Shown: positions 1-8,467 of the stretch, one piece after another
Layout: each line of letters opens with the position of its first letter
Numbering within the stretch: the stretch's first letter is position 1
Assembly: GCF_943193085.1 (NCBI RefSeq)
Contig: NZ_CALPCU010000001.1
Coordinates: 124,001 to 188,000, forward strand
Direction: 5' to 3'
DNA length: 64,000 nt
Source of the DNA: Vermiculatibacterium agrestimuris
GTDB taxonomy: Bacteria; Bacillota; Clostridia; Oscillospirales; Oscillospiraceae
Made by a program: the position numbers and the translations under genes
The notes under the pieces: model-generated
The model's database searches: none
What the model was told of the DNA's origin: nothing
What the model saw: only the letters and a program-made list of their open reading frames with translations

Positions 1-804
1 CTGCTCAACGGAGCCATCGCCTACATTGACGGGCTGATGGAGGGCATTGTGCCGCTGACCCTGTACGCGGAGCAGTATATGTCCACATTGGCTGGTGTTG
101 ATCTGTTTGAAGCCCTGTTTGATATTGTGTTTGGCTTTGGCGTATCGCTTATCATCCTGAAATTTCTCAAAAAGGGCTTTGAAACCTATGTGCTGTGGTC
201 TGACGGCGACGCGGATGAAGAACCGATTGCCCTGCTGACCAACTTTTTCAAGGCGATGGCCGTGGCGGTCTGTTTCCCCACCATGTACGGCTGGCTTGCC
301 GGGATCGTGGAGGAAATGAGTAACAAGATGCTGGAGGCCATCGGCCTTGCCACCGCCTACGATTGGGCGGGCTGGGTGTCCGGCATCTCCACACTCGGCC
401 TTGTGACTGCTATCTTTGGGCTGGTGTTCGTTATCGTGTACTTTATCCTCTACTTCCAGTTCCTTATGCGGGGGCTGGAGATTCTGATTTTGCGGGTAGG
501 GATGCCCCTGGCCTGCGTGGGCCTGATCGACAATGACAAGGGCGTGTTCAAGCCCTACATGAGCAAGTTTTTTCAATCGGCCCTTTCGGTGGTTATCCAA
601 ATCGCCCTCGCCAAGCTGGGCGTGGGGCTGATGATGAATATGCACATCTTCTGGGGCGTGGCCTGCATGATTCTGGCCGTGCGGACGCCGAAGTTCCTTC
701 AGGACTTCATCATCACGACCGGAGGCGGCGGTGGCGGAGCCATTGTCAACAACGCATACCATTCCGTGCGCCTGGTGCAGATGGTCAGGGGCATGGGAAA
801 GTGA
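1..804 (+). CDS. VirB6/TrbL-like conjugal transfer membrane protein, 5' partial
   Basis: The frame is open to the first base, so the start lies upstream of the window; an internal ATG sits at 37. At least 267 residues are present. Several long hydrophobic segments are separated by short loops, for example around the motifs FDIVFGFGVSLIIL, FGLVFVIVYFILYFQFLM and MHIFWGVACMILAV, with a glycine run (TTGGGGGG) near the C terminus. This layout fits the polytopic inner channel protein of Gram-positive type IV secretion systems. It is followed closely by a small membrane protein and PrgI, the normal order in Clostridia ICEs. The family assignment is from topology and neighbours rather than a diagnostic motif. 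Confidence 0.75.
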   Translation: MLNGAIAYIDGLMEGIVPLTLYAEQYMSTLAGVDLFEALFDIVFGFGVSLIILKFLKKGFETYVLWSDGDADEEPIALLTNFFKAMAVAVCFPTMYGWLAGIVEEMSNKMLEAIGLATAYDWAGWVSGISTLGLVTAIFGLVFVIVYFILYFQFLMRGLEILILRVGMPLACVGLIDNDKGVFKPYMSKFFQSALSVVIQIALAKLGVGLMMNMHIFWGVACMILAVRTPKFLQDFIITTGGGGGGAIVNNAYHSVRLVQMVRGMGK

Positions 805-815
805 GGTGACGGCGG

Positions 816-1025
816 ATGGTGACAATGGACGATCTCTCAAAGGCCATCATCCTGCTGGTGCGTGTGGGCGCTGCGGCGAGGTTTATCTACTGCATGGTGC
901 GGCTGGCTGCCGCCGAGGAACAGGCGGCGCAGTACAAGAAACGCGCCCGCAACACCGTGATCTTCTATGTGATCGCGGAATCCATCTGGCAGATCAAAGA
1001 CCTGATTTTGTATTACTATTCGTAG
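816..1025 (+). CDS. Small conjugation-operon membrane protein
   Basis: A 69-residue protein starting at ATG 816, 9 bases after the upstream stop, with a GAGG-type site at 802-806. Residues 7-28 form one hydrophobic segment (SKAIILLVRVGAAARFIYCM) and the C-terminal third is moderately hydrophobic with a tyrosine-rich end (LILYYYS). Its place between the VirB6-like gene and PrgI suggests a small accessory subunit of the secretion channel. I do not recognise a named family. Confidence 0.6.
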   Translation: MVTMDDLSKAIILLVRVGAAARFIYCMVRLAAAEEQAAQYKKRARNTVIFYVIAESIWQIKDLILYYYS

Positions 1026-1034
1026 GAGGTGCGA

Positions 1035-1358
1035 ATGGACGAGGATTTGAAACTGTATATCCCTCTGGGCGTGAAGCCGGAGGCGGAGCTGTTCACAGGC
1101 TTTGGAAAAAAGCAGCTCTTTCAGGCATTGATTGGCTCCCTGGTGATGGGCGGCGCGGCCGCCCTGGTCTGGCTGTTTACCGCCAATGTGACTACCACCG
1201 TAGTCCTGGCGCTGACCGGTATCTTTGGCTCGGTGATGATGACCACCAAGGACCAGAGCAATTTGTCCGTGGTGGATCAGGTGCAGAACCTGGTCCGGTT
1301 CCTGAGCGGGCAGAAAATCTACCCGTACCGCTACGGGGACGAATGGGGGCTTGAATAA
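1035..1358 (+). CDS. PrgI family (VirB3-like) conjugation protein
   Basis: 107 residues. The start is ATG 1035, five bases after a strong AGGAGG (1024-1029); a GTG at 1029 overlaps that site and is less likely. The sequence has the PrgI pattern: a short N-terminal beta region (LYIPLGVKPEAELFTGFGKK), two closely spaced transmembrane helices (about residues 29-50 and 52-68) and a charged C-terminal tail ending with a YPYRYG-type motif. PrgI proteins are the VirB3 equivalents that sit next to VirB4 in Gram-positive systems. Here VirB4 lies about 13 kb downstream, because the Tad-like module intervenes. Confidence 0.85.
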   Translation: MDEDLKLYIPLGVKPEAELFTGFGKKQLFQALIGSLVMGGAAALVWLFTANVTTTVVLALTGIFGSVMMTTKDQSNLSVVDQVQNLVRFLSGQKIYPYRYGDEWGLE

Positions 1359-1840
1359 TGTACGCAGCCATTCCCGTTTACTATCCGTCGCTGGAAGAAG
1401 CCGCCCGAAAGGATGAGGCGGCTCTTTGGTGCGACAGCTATAACATCAACATGGACTGCCGGAATTTCATTCAGGCCAAGGCCATGACCGTCATGAACAG
1501 CCGGGAATTGGATTCCTTCATTGGAGAGCTGGTGCGCTTTTATGGCGTGGAGCGGGCAATCTATGTCCTCTCCCGCACCGTCCAGTTTTCCGATTGGGAT
1601 TCCCGTTTCGATCAGGCGGTGCTTGACCGGGCCGGACAGACCGATTTCCCGGACGCCCGGACGCCGAGGGATGAAAACCATGTTGACCCAACCACCCGGT
1701 ATGTCACGGAGATTGATCCGTGCGTTGCAAACGCCATCTTTATGAAGCTGATGGAATTGGAGGAAGAACAGGAAGCGATCGCTCAAATGGAGAATGACGG
1801 ACAGAAAGAGCTTGATGAGGATATGGCGTTAGAAATGTGA
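1358..1840 (+). CDS. DUF3849-like element protein
   Basis: 160 residues. The ATG overlaps the stop of prgI by one base (TAATG), implying translational coupling. The N-terminal half (AAIPVYYPSLEEAARKDE, then NIDC-like and AKAMTVMNSRELDSFIGELV) resembles the DUF3849 domain, common in Clostridia ICEs and phages, whose function is unknown. The C-terminal tail is strongly acidic (MELEEEQEAIAQMENDGQ). No membrane segment or signal peptide is seen, so it is probably cytoplasmic. Confidence 0.6.
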   Translation: MYAAIPVYYPSLEEAARKDEAALWCDSYNINMDCRNFIQAKAMTVMNSRELDSFIGELVRFYGVERAIYVLSRTVQFSDWDSRFDQAVLDRAGQTDFPDARTPRDENHVDPTTRYVTEIDPCVANAIFMKLMELEEEQEAIAQMENDGQKELDEDMALEM

Positions 1841-1848
1841 GGCTGCCG

Positions 1849-3165
1849 ATGGCGCAGATGACATTCCTTGACTTCTTTTCCGGCATCGGCGGTTTCCGCA
1901 AGGGCTTTGAACTGTGCGGGATGCGCTGTGTGGGGCATTGTGAGATCGACAAATATGCCGACCGCAGTTACAGAGCCATTCACGATATAAAGGAGGATGA
2001 ATGGTATGCGGCGGACATCACAAAAGTCACCCCCGCAGAACTCCCCAGAGCAGACCTGTGGGCAGCGGGATTCCCGTGTCAGGATATTTCGGTCAGCGGC
2101 CGTCAGCGAGGGATTAACGGAGCAAGAAGCGGACTCTTTTTTACGCTTGCTGAACTCGTCAAAGGCCAAAGTCCTGAAAATCGACCCACATGGATTGTCC
2201 TTGAAAATGTTAAGAATCTCCTGTCCATTCATGGAGGATGGGACTTTGCGGCCGTTCTTGATACGCTGGCCTCACTCGGCTACCATATCGAGTACGGACT
2301 TCTCAATACAAAGGATTTCGGCCCCCCTCAAAACAGAGAGCGGGTCTACCTTGTCGCTTGCCGACATCCTGGAGCCGGAGGTGGACCAAAAGTATTTCCT
2401 GTCCCAGCGGGCCGTGGAAAAGCTCTTGTCCAACTCATAGGCGGGATGCAGGGCCAGCGGGTGTACGACCCGTCCGGCATCAGCGTCACGATGGCCGCCC
2501 AATCCGGCGGCTGGGGCGGAAAGACCGGGCTGTATTTCGTTGACCTCTGTAATGGCAATCCCAAACTGACGAGCCATGCACGGTGCATCAAGACCAAGTA
2601 TAACAGCGGGATCACCAACCGGGGCGGCGATAACTCCGGCGTGTTCTACGGCTGCCGCGCTGTCGTTACCCCGGAACGGGAAGAAAAAAAGCAGAATGGG
2701 CGGCGGATCAAGGAGTGCGGAGAACCGGCCTTCACGCTTACAACACAGGACCGCCACGGCGTTTTCCTTCAGGACTGTGAAAAATGCCCTTACGGTATGC
2801 ACATCCGGGAGGCCACAAAACAGGGCTACGCGGTTGCCCGCTGCGGGGACAGCGTCAATCTGGCGTTTCCGGACAGCCGGACAAGGCGTGGGCGTGTCGG
2901 AAAGGATTGCACCGGCACTCTGGAAACCTCCTGCAATCAGGGGACGCCGTTTGCGGGATGCGGCCTGATTCGAAGGCTGACGCCCCGTGAGTGCTGGCGG
3001 CTGCAAGGCTTTACCGATGAAATGTTTGACCGGGCGCGGGCGGTCAACAGCGACAATCAGCTCTACCGGCAGGCGGGAAACTCTGTGACCATTCAAGTGG
3101 TCTATGCCGTGGGCAGGCAGATTCTCGCCGCGCAGGAGGCGTTGGAACAGGGGGAATCAAAATGA
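1849..3165 (+). CDS. C5 cytosine DNA methyltransferase
   Basis: About 438 residues from ATG 1849 (GAGG six bases upstream; GTG 1837 and ATG 1858 are alternatives). All core C5 methyltransferase motifs are visible: motif I FLDFFSGIGGFRKGFE for AdoMet, motif IV FPCQDISVSG with the catalytic cysteine, motif VI ENVKNLL, motif VIII QNRERVYLV, motif X QAGNSVTIQV. The target recognition region between VIII and X is long. No restriction endonuclease gene is adjacent, so it is an orphan methylase, most simply explained as protection of transferred ICE DNA against host restriction. Its frame overlaps the neighbours by a few bases on each side. Confidence 0.93.
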   Translation: MAQMTFLDFFSGIGGFRKGFELCGMRCVGHCEIDKYADRSYRAIHDIKEDEWYAADITKVTPAELPRADLWAAGFPCQDISVSGRQRGINGARSGLFFTLAELVKGQSPENRPTWIVLENVKNLLSIHGGWDFAAVLDTLASLGYHIEYGLLNTKDFGPPQNRERVYLVACRHPGAGGGPKVFPVPAGRGKALVQLIGGMQGQRVYDPSGISVTMAAQSGGWGGKTGLYFVDLCNGNPKLTSHARCIKTKYNSGITNRGGDNSGVFYGCRAVVTPEREEKKQNGRRIKECGEPAFTLTTQDRHGVFLQDCEKCPYGMHIREATKQGYAVARCGDSVNLAFPDSRTRRGRVGKDCTGTLETSCNQGTPFAGCGLIRRLTPRECWRLQGFTDEMFDRARAVNSDNQLYRQAGNSVTIQVVYAVGRQILAAQEALEQGESK

Positions 3166-3257
3166 TGTTTCAAAAGGGATGGAACCCGTGGCCCCTAATG
3201 ATCGGGATAGCGGCCGGACTGACCGCCATTCTTCTTTATTCCGGGCTGTATGCCTGA
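3162..3257 (+). CDS. 31-residue single-pass membrane peptide
   Basis: A tiny gene whose ATG overlaps the methyltransferase stop (ATGA, 3162-3165). It encodes MMFQKGWNPWPLMIGIAAGL followed by TAILLYSGLYA: a short polar start and one transmembrane helix. It is followed directly by an AGGAGG site for the next gene. The tight packing and clean hydrophobic profile argue that it is real, but no family is recognised. Confidence 0.5.
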   Translation: MMFQKGWNPWPLMIGIAAGLTAILLYSGLYA

Positions 3258-3275
3258 CCGCAGGAGGTGGTTTAA

Positions 3276-3986
3276 CTGGAACAAGAGAAACTGAAAGAGA
3301 AGCTGGACGAAGAAATCCATAAGGCGGCCAGACCGCTGGAGGAACTGGCGCCCGACGATCCCTATTTTGCACGGATTCAGGGGATGCTTGCCATCAAAAG
3401 TGAATTGGAGAACATCCCCCTGAGTGATACGCAGCGGGATATGCTTTTGGCGATGGACAATGTACTGGAACAGGCGTGGACTTTCCGAAATACACCCGTC
3501 CCGGACCGCTGTATGGACCCGGAGAACATCAGCGAGGTAGTCTATTACTTCCTCCAGGACAAGGGCGCCGGGTATCGGGCGGATCTTCTCTACAATCGGG
3601 CCAAGGCGGAATTTGACGCCCGCATGGAGGAGATCGCCGCTCTGCCGCCCAAAGAGATTTTGGGGTGCGCTTATGAGAAAGTGATAAAAGAGGAATTTCT
3701 ATGCCAGATGGAAGATGAATTACCTGAAGATACGGTAAATGTCCTCTTGACCTATCCGCAGCCATTGGCGGTTCTTTTCAGTGAGTGGATGGATAACGAT
3801 TACTCTTTTTTAGACTGTATTGTAGATACGATGCAGGATACGGTACAGCGCCGGGAAAAAGAGCTTCGCTCCTGTCAGTTTCATGTGAATGGGGAACCGC
3901 CGCAGGAGCTGAAGGATTACTATGAACTCTATGGAGAAGAACTGAATAATCCCGATTTAGAGCCTGCCGGGGAGGTTGAGCGGTGA
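3276..3986 (+). CDS. DUF3848-like element protein with probable CTG start
   Basis: The frame carries a TAA at 3273 and then CTG 3276, placed six bases after a perfect CAGGAGGTGG (3261-3270). The first in-frame ATG is at 3384, with no ribosome site. A CTG start adds 36 acidic, helical residues (LEQEKLKEKLDEEIHKAARP). The 236-residue product is soluble. Its middle part (RADLLYNRAKAEF, CAYEKVIKEEFL, LAVLFSEWMDNDYSFLD) resembles the DUF3848 domain seen in mobile elements. Function unknown. The stop overlaps the GTG start of the prepilin peptidase. Confidence 0.7.
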   Translation: MEQEKLKEKLDEEIHKAARPLEELAPDDPYFARIQGMLAIKSELENIPLSDTQRDMLLAMDNVLEQAWTFRNTPVPDRCMDPENISEVVYYFLQDKGAGYRADLLYNRAKAEFDARMEEIAALPPKEILGCAYEKVIKEEFLCQMEDELPEDTVNVLLTYPQPLAVLFSEWMDNDYSFLDCIVDTMQDTVQRREKELRSCQFHVNGEPPQELKDYYELYGEELNNPDLEPAGEVER

Positions 3987-4429
3987 CGCCGCTCATGGTC
4001 AAGGGCACTCTGTTCGGCCTGCTGCTCCTGTCCGCCGCTGTGTGGGATATGCGAAACCGGGAGATCCCAAACCTGATCCCGATCCTGCTCTTTCTGTGTG
4101 GGCTGATCGGGTTCCGCCCTGCCGCGTCTGCGGCGGGGCTGCTTCTGGTAGGCGGCCCTTTCCTGCTGGCGGCGGTTCTGATAAAACGGGACGGGTTTGC
4201 CATTGGCGGCGGGGATGTGAAGCTGATGGGGGCCTGCGGATTTGTCCTGGGCGTGTGGCCGGGGCTGGTACAGGCCGTCCTTTCCCTCTCGCTGGCGGTG
4301 CTGGCCGGGATGGTGGAATGCCGTGTGCAAAAACGGCCGCTGTCTGCGGTGCGCCTGCCCCTGGCCCCCTTTTTCTGCTTCGGCGGTGTGGCCGCCTACT
4401 GGCTGACTGCTTTTGTATTTCAAATCTAA
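3983..4429 (+). CDS. tadV: Prepilin peptidase, A24/TadV (CpaA) type
   Basis: 148 residues, GTG start overlapping the previous stop. It is a polytopic membrane aspartate protease: the first catalytic aspartate lies in AVWDMRNREIPN and the second in GGGDVKLMGA, the two A24 peptidase signatures. The short length without an N-terminal methylase domain is typical of the TadV/CpaA class that processes Flp and TadE-like prepilins. It opens the Tad-like module that continues through the TadE-like genes, and the two TadE-like proteins downstream are its likely substrates. Confidence 0.88.
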   Translation: MTPLMVKGTLFGLLLLSAAVWDMRNREIPNLIPILLFLCGLIGFRPAASAAGLLLVGGPFLLAAVLIKRDGFAIGGGDVKLMGACGFVLGVWPGLVQAVLSLSLAVLAGMVECRVQKRPLSAVRLPLAPFFCFGGVAAYWLTAFVFQI

Positions 4430-4447
4430 ACGAGTGGAGGTATCAAG

Positions 4448-5290
4448 TTGAACAAGAATATTTTTCGGAGCCGGACGGTCATCGGCGCGGTGTGCATCCT
4501 GCTGGCAGTCCTGGTCTGCTTTGGAATCACGCCGCTTTTCAACGAGGGACTGAAAGCCCAGACGGAGGCCGTCCGGGTAAAAGCCGAGGTGATTCCACGG
4601 GGGACATACATCACGGCGGACATGGTGGAGGTCTACACCAGAGGGGCCTCCGGCATGGAGGACAGTATCGCCACCTCGCTGGATGAGGTGGTGGGAAGAT
4701 ACACCTATGTGGAGCTGCGGAAAAATACCGATGTGAACACGGCGTGGCTGTCCTCTGAGCCATTGACGCAGTACGAGTACCTGACCCGACTGAACGGTTC
4801 CAAGGTAGCGATCTCCGTCACCATCCCCACCTTTGCCAAGGGTGGTTCCGGTAAGGTGGAGGCGGGCGATATTATCATGCTCTTTGCCACCGACAAGGAC
4901 ACCGGCGAAACCACCCAGCCCCCGGAGCTGAAATATGTGGAGGTCCTGGCCGCCACCCAGAGTTCCGGCGCGGACAAGGAATATCAGGCACCGGTGGAAA
5001 ATGAGGAAGAAGAAAACCCGGAGGAAACCCTGCCCGCCACCATCACCCTGCTGGTGAACAGCGAACAGGCCCAGCTCTTAGCTCATTTGGAGGAATCCAA
5101 CAGCCTCCACTTGGCCTTTGTCTACCGGGGCGCCCGCGCCAATGCCGAAAAGTTCCTGGCGGCGCAGGACGCCTTCTTTGCCGAGCCGGAGGCCGGGGAC
5201 GAGAGCAGCCAGCCGGAGGCCCCTGTTGACGGTGAGCAGCCCGCAGAGAGTACAGAGGAACAGGAGGTGGAAACAACGGATGGCGAATAA
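4448..5290 (+). CDS. cpaB: CpaB/RcpC-like SAF-domain pilus protein
   Basis: 280 residues from TTG 4448, preceded by GGAGGT. One N-terminal transmembrane helix (residues 9-28) is followed by a SAF domain (VKAEVIPRGTYITADMVEVY), an RcpC-like domain (ISVTIPTFAKGGSGKVEAGD) and a long acidic, proline-rich C-terminal tail (EEEENPEETLP, EQPAESTEEQEVETTDGE). CpaB/RcpC proteins are extracytoplasmic Tad pilus components thought to help alignment or gating of the machine. The stop overlaps the next start, showing coupling. Confidence 0.82.
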   Translation: MNKNIFRSRTVIGAVCILLAVLVCFGITPLFNEGLKAQTEAVRVKAEVIPRGTYITADMVEVYTRGASGMEDSIATSLDEVVGRYTYVELRKNTDVNTAWLSSEPLTQYEYLTRLNGSKVAISVTIPTFAKGGSGKVEAGDIIMLFATDKDTGETTQPPELKYVEVLAATQSSGADKEYQAPVENEEEENPEETLPATITLLVNSEQAQLLAHLEESNSLHLAFVYRGARANAEKFLAAQDAFFAEPEAGDESSQPEAPVDGEQPAESTEEQEVETTDGE

Positions 5291-6035
5291 GCAGAAACAG
5301 ATGCTTGCCGTATGGGGCAGCCCCGGCGCCGGAAAGACGGTCACGGCGGTCAAGCTGGCGGCAGAGCTTGCCAAGCGGAAGAAAAATGTGGTGCTGGTGT
5401 TTACCGACCTTACCGCGCCCCCGCTTCCGGCTGTGGCTGCGGAGGGGAAGCTGCCGGAGGTGTCCGTGGGCGAACTGCTGTCCGCTCCCGGCATGACGCA
5501 GGAGCAGGTATTGAAAACCTGTGTCCCCTGTGAAAAGCACCCCTATATCAGCTTTCTGGGCTACAAGGCTGGGGAAAATGTGTTTACCTACGCAGAGTAC
5601 AGCAAGGAAAAGGCGGTGGATATGCTGGTGCTTCTGCGGCATATCGCGGACTATGTGATCGTGGACTGCACCAGTGTCCTGACCGGGAATGTGCTGGCAA
5701 CGGCGGCGCTGGAGGTGGCGGACGATGTGCTGCGTGTATGCGGGTGCGACCTGAAAGCGATCTCCTATTTTGCGTCCTACCTCCCGCTGATCGAGGACCG
5801 GAAATTCAAGCCGGAGCAGCACATCCGGGCGCTGTCCAACACCCGGCCCTATCAGGGCGGTATGGAATACGAAAATTCATTTGGCGGGGTGAAGTACCGG
5901 CTGCCTTACCTTCCCATTGTGGAGGAACAGGCGGCCACGCTGAAGCTGCTGGAACCGCTTGCCGGGAAAGAGGCAAAGAGCTACGAGCCGGTCATCGCTG
6001 CCATCGCTGCGGAGGTGTTCGGGGATGGCAAATAA
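5280..6035 (+). CDS. CpaE/TadZ-like MinD-type ATPase
   Basis: 251 residues from ATG 5280, with CAGGAGG upstream. An N-terminal P-loop (WGSPGAGKTVTAVKLAAELA, residues 12-31) is followed by a MinD/ParA-like fold with a Walker B-type strand (YVIVDCTSVLT). It lacks the receiver-like domain found in many TadZ proteins. TadZ/CpaE proteins place the Tad apparatus at the cell pole or membrane. It overlaps cpaB at its start and cpaF at its end. A second, degenerate homologue lies at 18,979. Confidence 0.8.
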   Translation: MANKQKQMLAVWGSPGAGKTVTAVKLAAELAKRKKNVVLVFTDLTAPPLPAVAAEGKLPEVSVGELLSAPGMTQEQVLKTCVPCEKHPYISFLGYKAGENVFTYAEYSKEKAVDMLVLLRHIADYVIVDCTSVLTGNVLATAALEVADDVLRVCGCDLKAISYFASYLPLIEDRKFKPEQHIRALSNTRPYQGGMEYENSFGGVKYRLPYLPIVEEQAATLKLLEPLAGKEAKSYEPVIAAIAAEVFGDGK

Positions 6036-7401
6036 CATCGGCCTTTTTTTCAACACCAGCAAAAACACGCGCTCATTCGCGGAGGTGCTGGCACAGGTGC
6101 AGGAGTACCTTGCCAGCAAGTATTCCACCCTGATAACCGACAACCCGGAGGAACAGCGCCAGCAGATCACCGCCTACATCGCCAAGTATCTCAATGATTA
6201 CAGCCTGGGCGTAGAGGGCATGGATCACGAGGCCCTGATCGACAAGCTCTATACGGAAATGGCCGAGTTCTCCTTCCTGACTCCTTACCTCTTTGCCAGC
6301 GATGTGGAAGAGATCAACATCAACTCCTGGAAGGACACCAAGATCACCTATGCGGATGGGCGCGTGGTCCCCTCCAAGGAGCGGTTCCAAAGTCCTCAGC
6401 ACGCCGTGGATGTGGTCCGCAGGCTGCTTCATAAATCCGGGATGATCCTGGACAACAGCCAGCCGGGAGTGGTGGGCCATCTCTCCAATAAAATCCGTAT
6501 CACGGTTCTGGGCAATCCGCTGACCGACAAGGACAAGGGCGTGGCGGCTTCCATCCGAATCGTAAACCCCAAAAAGCTGGGGCGGGATGATTTTGTCCGC
6601 TATGGGACGGCCACCGCCGAAATGCTGGATTTCCTGGCGGCGGTGCTGCGGTTCGGCCTGTCCATTTGCGTCACCGGCTCCACCGGCAGCGGCAAGACCA
6701 CGCTGATGAGCTGGATTCTCTCTACCATTCCCAATGAAAAGAGAATCTTCACCATTGAAAACGGGTGCCGGGAGTTTGATCTGGTGAAGGAGGACGCCGA
6801 GGGGAATGTCCTCAACAATGTAGTCCACACCGTCACCCGTTTTTCCGATGACCCCAAGCAGAACTACGATCAGGAGCGGCTTTTGGAGTTTGCCCTGACC
6901 TGCGACCCGGATGTGGTGTGCGTGGGCGAGATGAAGTCGGCGGAAGCGTTTGCGGCGCAGGAGGCGGCCCGCACCGGCCACGCGGTCATTACCACCACCC
7001 ATGCCAATAGCTGCAAGGCCACCTACTACCGCATGGTGACGCTGTGTACCCAGAAATACGATATGGGCGACAAGACCCTGTATAACCTGGTGACGGAGGC
7101 GTTTCCCATTGTCCTCTTTGTGAAGAAGCTGGAGGACAACAGCCGCAGGGTGATGGAAATTACTGAATGTGAGATTTTGGAGGACGGTACACGGCAGCTC
7201 CACACCCTCTACCGCTACCATGTATCGGAAACCGCCGTGGAGGACGGCAAGATAAAAGTGCGCGGTGAATTTCAAAAGGTGTCCACGATCTCGGCAAGCC
7301 TGCAAAAGCGGCTGCTGGAGAATGGGATGCCGCCCCGCCTGCTGGAGCAGATCGCCGGTGGGCGGATGGATATAAACGATGGGAAGGAGGAAACCGCTTG
7401 A
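6025..7401 (+). CDS. cpaF: CpaF/TadA-type secretion ATPase
   Basis: 458 residues from ATG 6025, with GGAGGTG at 6011-6017. It is a VirB11/CpaF family hexameric ATPase: N-terminal domain with FASDVEEININSW, then Walker A GSTGSGKT (residues 218-225), an Asp-box region ENGCREFDL, Walker B-like DPDVVCVGEMKS, and a His box (GHAVITTTHANS). Such ATPases energise pilus assembly in Tad systems. A VirB11 role for the surrounding type IV secretion system is possible, but Gram-positive conjugation systems usually lack VirB11, and the TadB/TadC genes directly downstream favour Tad. Confidence 0.92.
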   Translation: MANNIGLFFNTSKNTRSFAEVLAQVQEYLASKYSTLITDNPEEQRQQITAYIAKYLNDYSLGVEGMDHEALIDKLYTEMAEFSFLTPYLFASDVEEININSWKDTKITYADGRVVPSKERFQSPQHAVDVVRRLLHKSGMILDNSQPGVVGHLSNKIRITVLGNPLTDKDKGVAASIRIVNPKKLGRDDFVRYGTATAEMLDFLAAVLRFGLSICVTGSTGSGKTTLMSWILSTIPNEKRIFTIENGCREFDLVKEDAEGNVLNNVVHTVTRFSDDPKQNYDQERLLEFALTCDPDVVCVGEMKSAEAFAAQEAARTGHAVITTTHANSCKATYYRMVTLCTQKYDMGDKTLYNLVTEAFPIVLFVKKLEDNSRRVMEITECEILEDGTRQLHTLYRYHVSETAVEDGKIKVRGEFQKVSTISASLQKRLLENGMPPRLLEQIAGGRMDINDGKEETA

Positions 7402-8327
7402 TTGTACTGATTCTGCTGGCCTTTGCCGGTATGCTGGCCGGCATTTTCCTGCTGCTGAACATGACGCCCTTTGAGTTTGCGGAGGACTTGACGAAATCCT
7501 TTGCCAGCCGGGAGCCGCCGATCTCCAAGAAGATCGGGCAGCTCAACCACCCCAGAGGGGCCAAGGGCATCCAAAAGACGGTGCGGGAAGCCAAGGAAAT
7601 GATGATCCTGACCGGCAGGGGCGGCAAGTTTGCCGCCCTCTGCGCCCTTTCCCTGTTCCTGGCGGCTATGGGCGCGGTGATCTGCATTGTGATTCAAAAC
7701 TATTTCATGCTGCCGGTTCTGGCGGCGGGCATGGGGCTGATCCCGTTCTGGTATGTCCTGTTCACCTCCCACAGCTATAAAAAGCTGATGAACAACGAGA
7801 TTGAAACCGGGCTGTCCATCATCACCAGCTCCTATCTGCGCAGCGAGAGCATCATCACCGCCATAGAGGAAAACATCCACTACCTGAACCCGCCTGTTGC
7901 CGATGTGTTCCGGGGCTTTTTAGCGGAAACCGGCATGATAAGCGCAGATGTGAAGCAGGCCCTCTCCAACATGAAGCCCAAGCTGGACAACTACATCTTC
8001 CGGGAATGGGTGGACGCCGCCATCGCCTGTCAGGATGATAAGAGCCTGAAAAGCACGCTCACCCCCATCATCGGCAAGCTGTCCGATATGCGGATCGTGG
8101 CGGCGGAGCTGGACTACCTGATGTACGAGCCGTTCAAGGAGTTCATCACGATGGCCTTCCTGCTGGTGGGCAACATCCCTCTGCTCTACTTCCTGAACAA
8201 AGACTGGTACAATGTGCTGGTGAACACGGGCTTCGGCAAAGGCATCCTGGCGGTGTGTCTGCTGGTGCTGCTCATTTCCTTTGCGGCGGTCATCCGGCTG
8301 ACAAAGCCAGTGGAGTATAAAAGATAA
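7398..8327 (+). CDS. tadB: TadB-like pilus assembly inner membrane protein
   Basis: 309 residues from TTG 7398, overlapping the cpaF stop (TTGA). An N-terminal helix, a cytoplasmic stretch, a pair of helices (about residues 77-120), a cytoplasmic GspF-like domain (ETGLSIITSSYLRSESIITA, DNYIFREWVDAAIACQDD) and two C-terminal helices match the TadB/GspF architecture. The protein would form the membrane platform with TadC. The stop is followed about 100 bases later by a hairpin-T terminator. Confidence 0.8.
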   Translation: MIVLILLAFAGMLAGIFLLLNMTPFEFAEDLTKSFASREPPISKKIGQLNHPRGAKGIQKTVREAKEMMILTGRGGKFAALCALSLFLAAMGAVICIVIQNYFMLPVLAAGMGLIPFWYVLFTSHSYKKLMNNEIETGLSIITSSYLRSESIITAIEENIHYLNPPVADVFRGFLAETGMISADVKQALSNMKPKLDNYIFREWVDAAIACQDDKSLKSTLTPIIGKLSDMRIVAAELDYLMYEPFKEFITMAFLLVGNIPLLYFLNKDWYNVLVNTGFGKGILAVCLLVLLISFAAVIRLTKPVEYKR

Positions 8328-8432
8328 GTGGAACTATCTACTCCAAAATCAGGTGGGATATTTCCACTATTTTGAGTTTGCGGAAATGAAGGAACCTGAT
8401 ATTTCCAATTCAAAGCGCAAAAAGCCATTTTT

Positions 8433-8459
8433 ACTCACCCTTCCGGTGAGTATTTTTTC
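8433..8459 (+). terminator. Rho-independent terminator after tadB
   Basis: A 7-bp stem (ACTCACC/GGTGAGT, 8433-8439 and 8445-8451) with a 5-base loop is followed by ATTTTTT. It lies inside the Tad module between tadB and tadC, so it may attenuate rather than end the operon. Confidence 0.65.
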
Positions 8460-8467
8460 ATTGGGAG

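Noticed and set aside
1331..1786. Long reverse-strand open frame opposite the DUF3849-like gene
   Set aside because: No ribosome site, and the forward genes on both sides are coupled by overlaps; a shadow of a GC-rich coding strand.
6073..7305. 410-codon reverse-strand frame opposite cpaF
   Set aside because: It lies wholly within cpaF, which has every expected motif. Its product is rich in His/Gly/Leu without domain signals.
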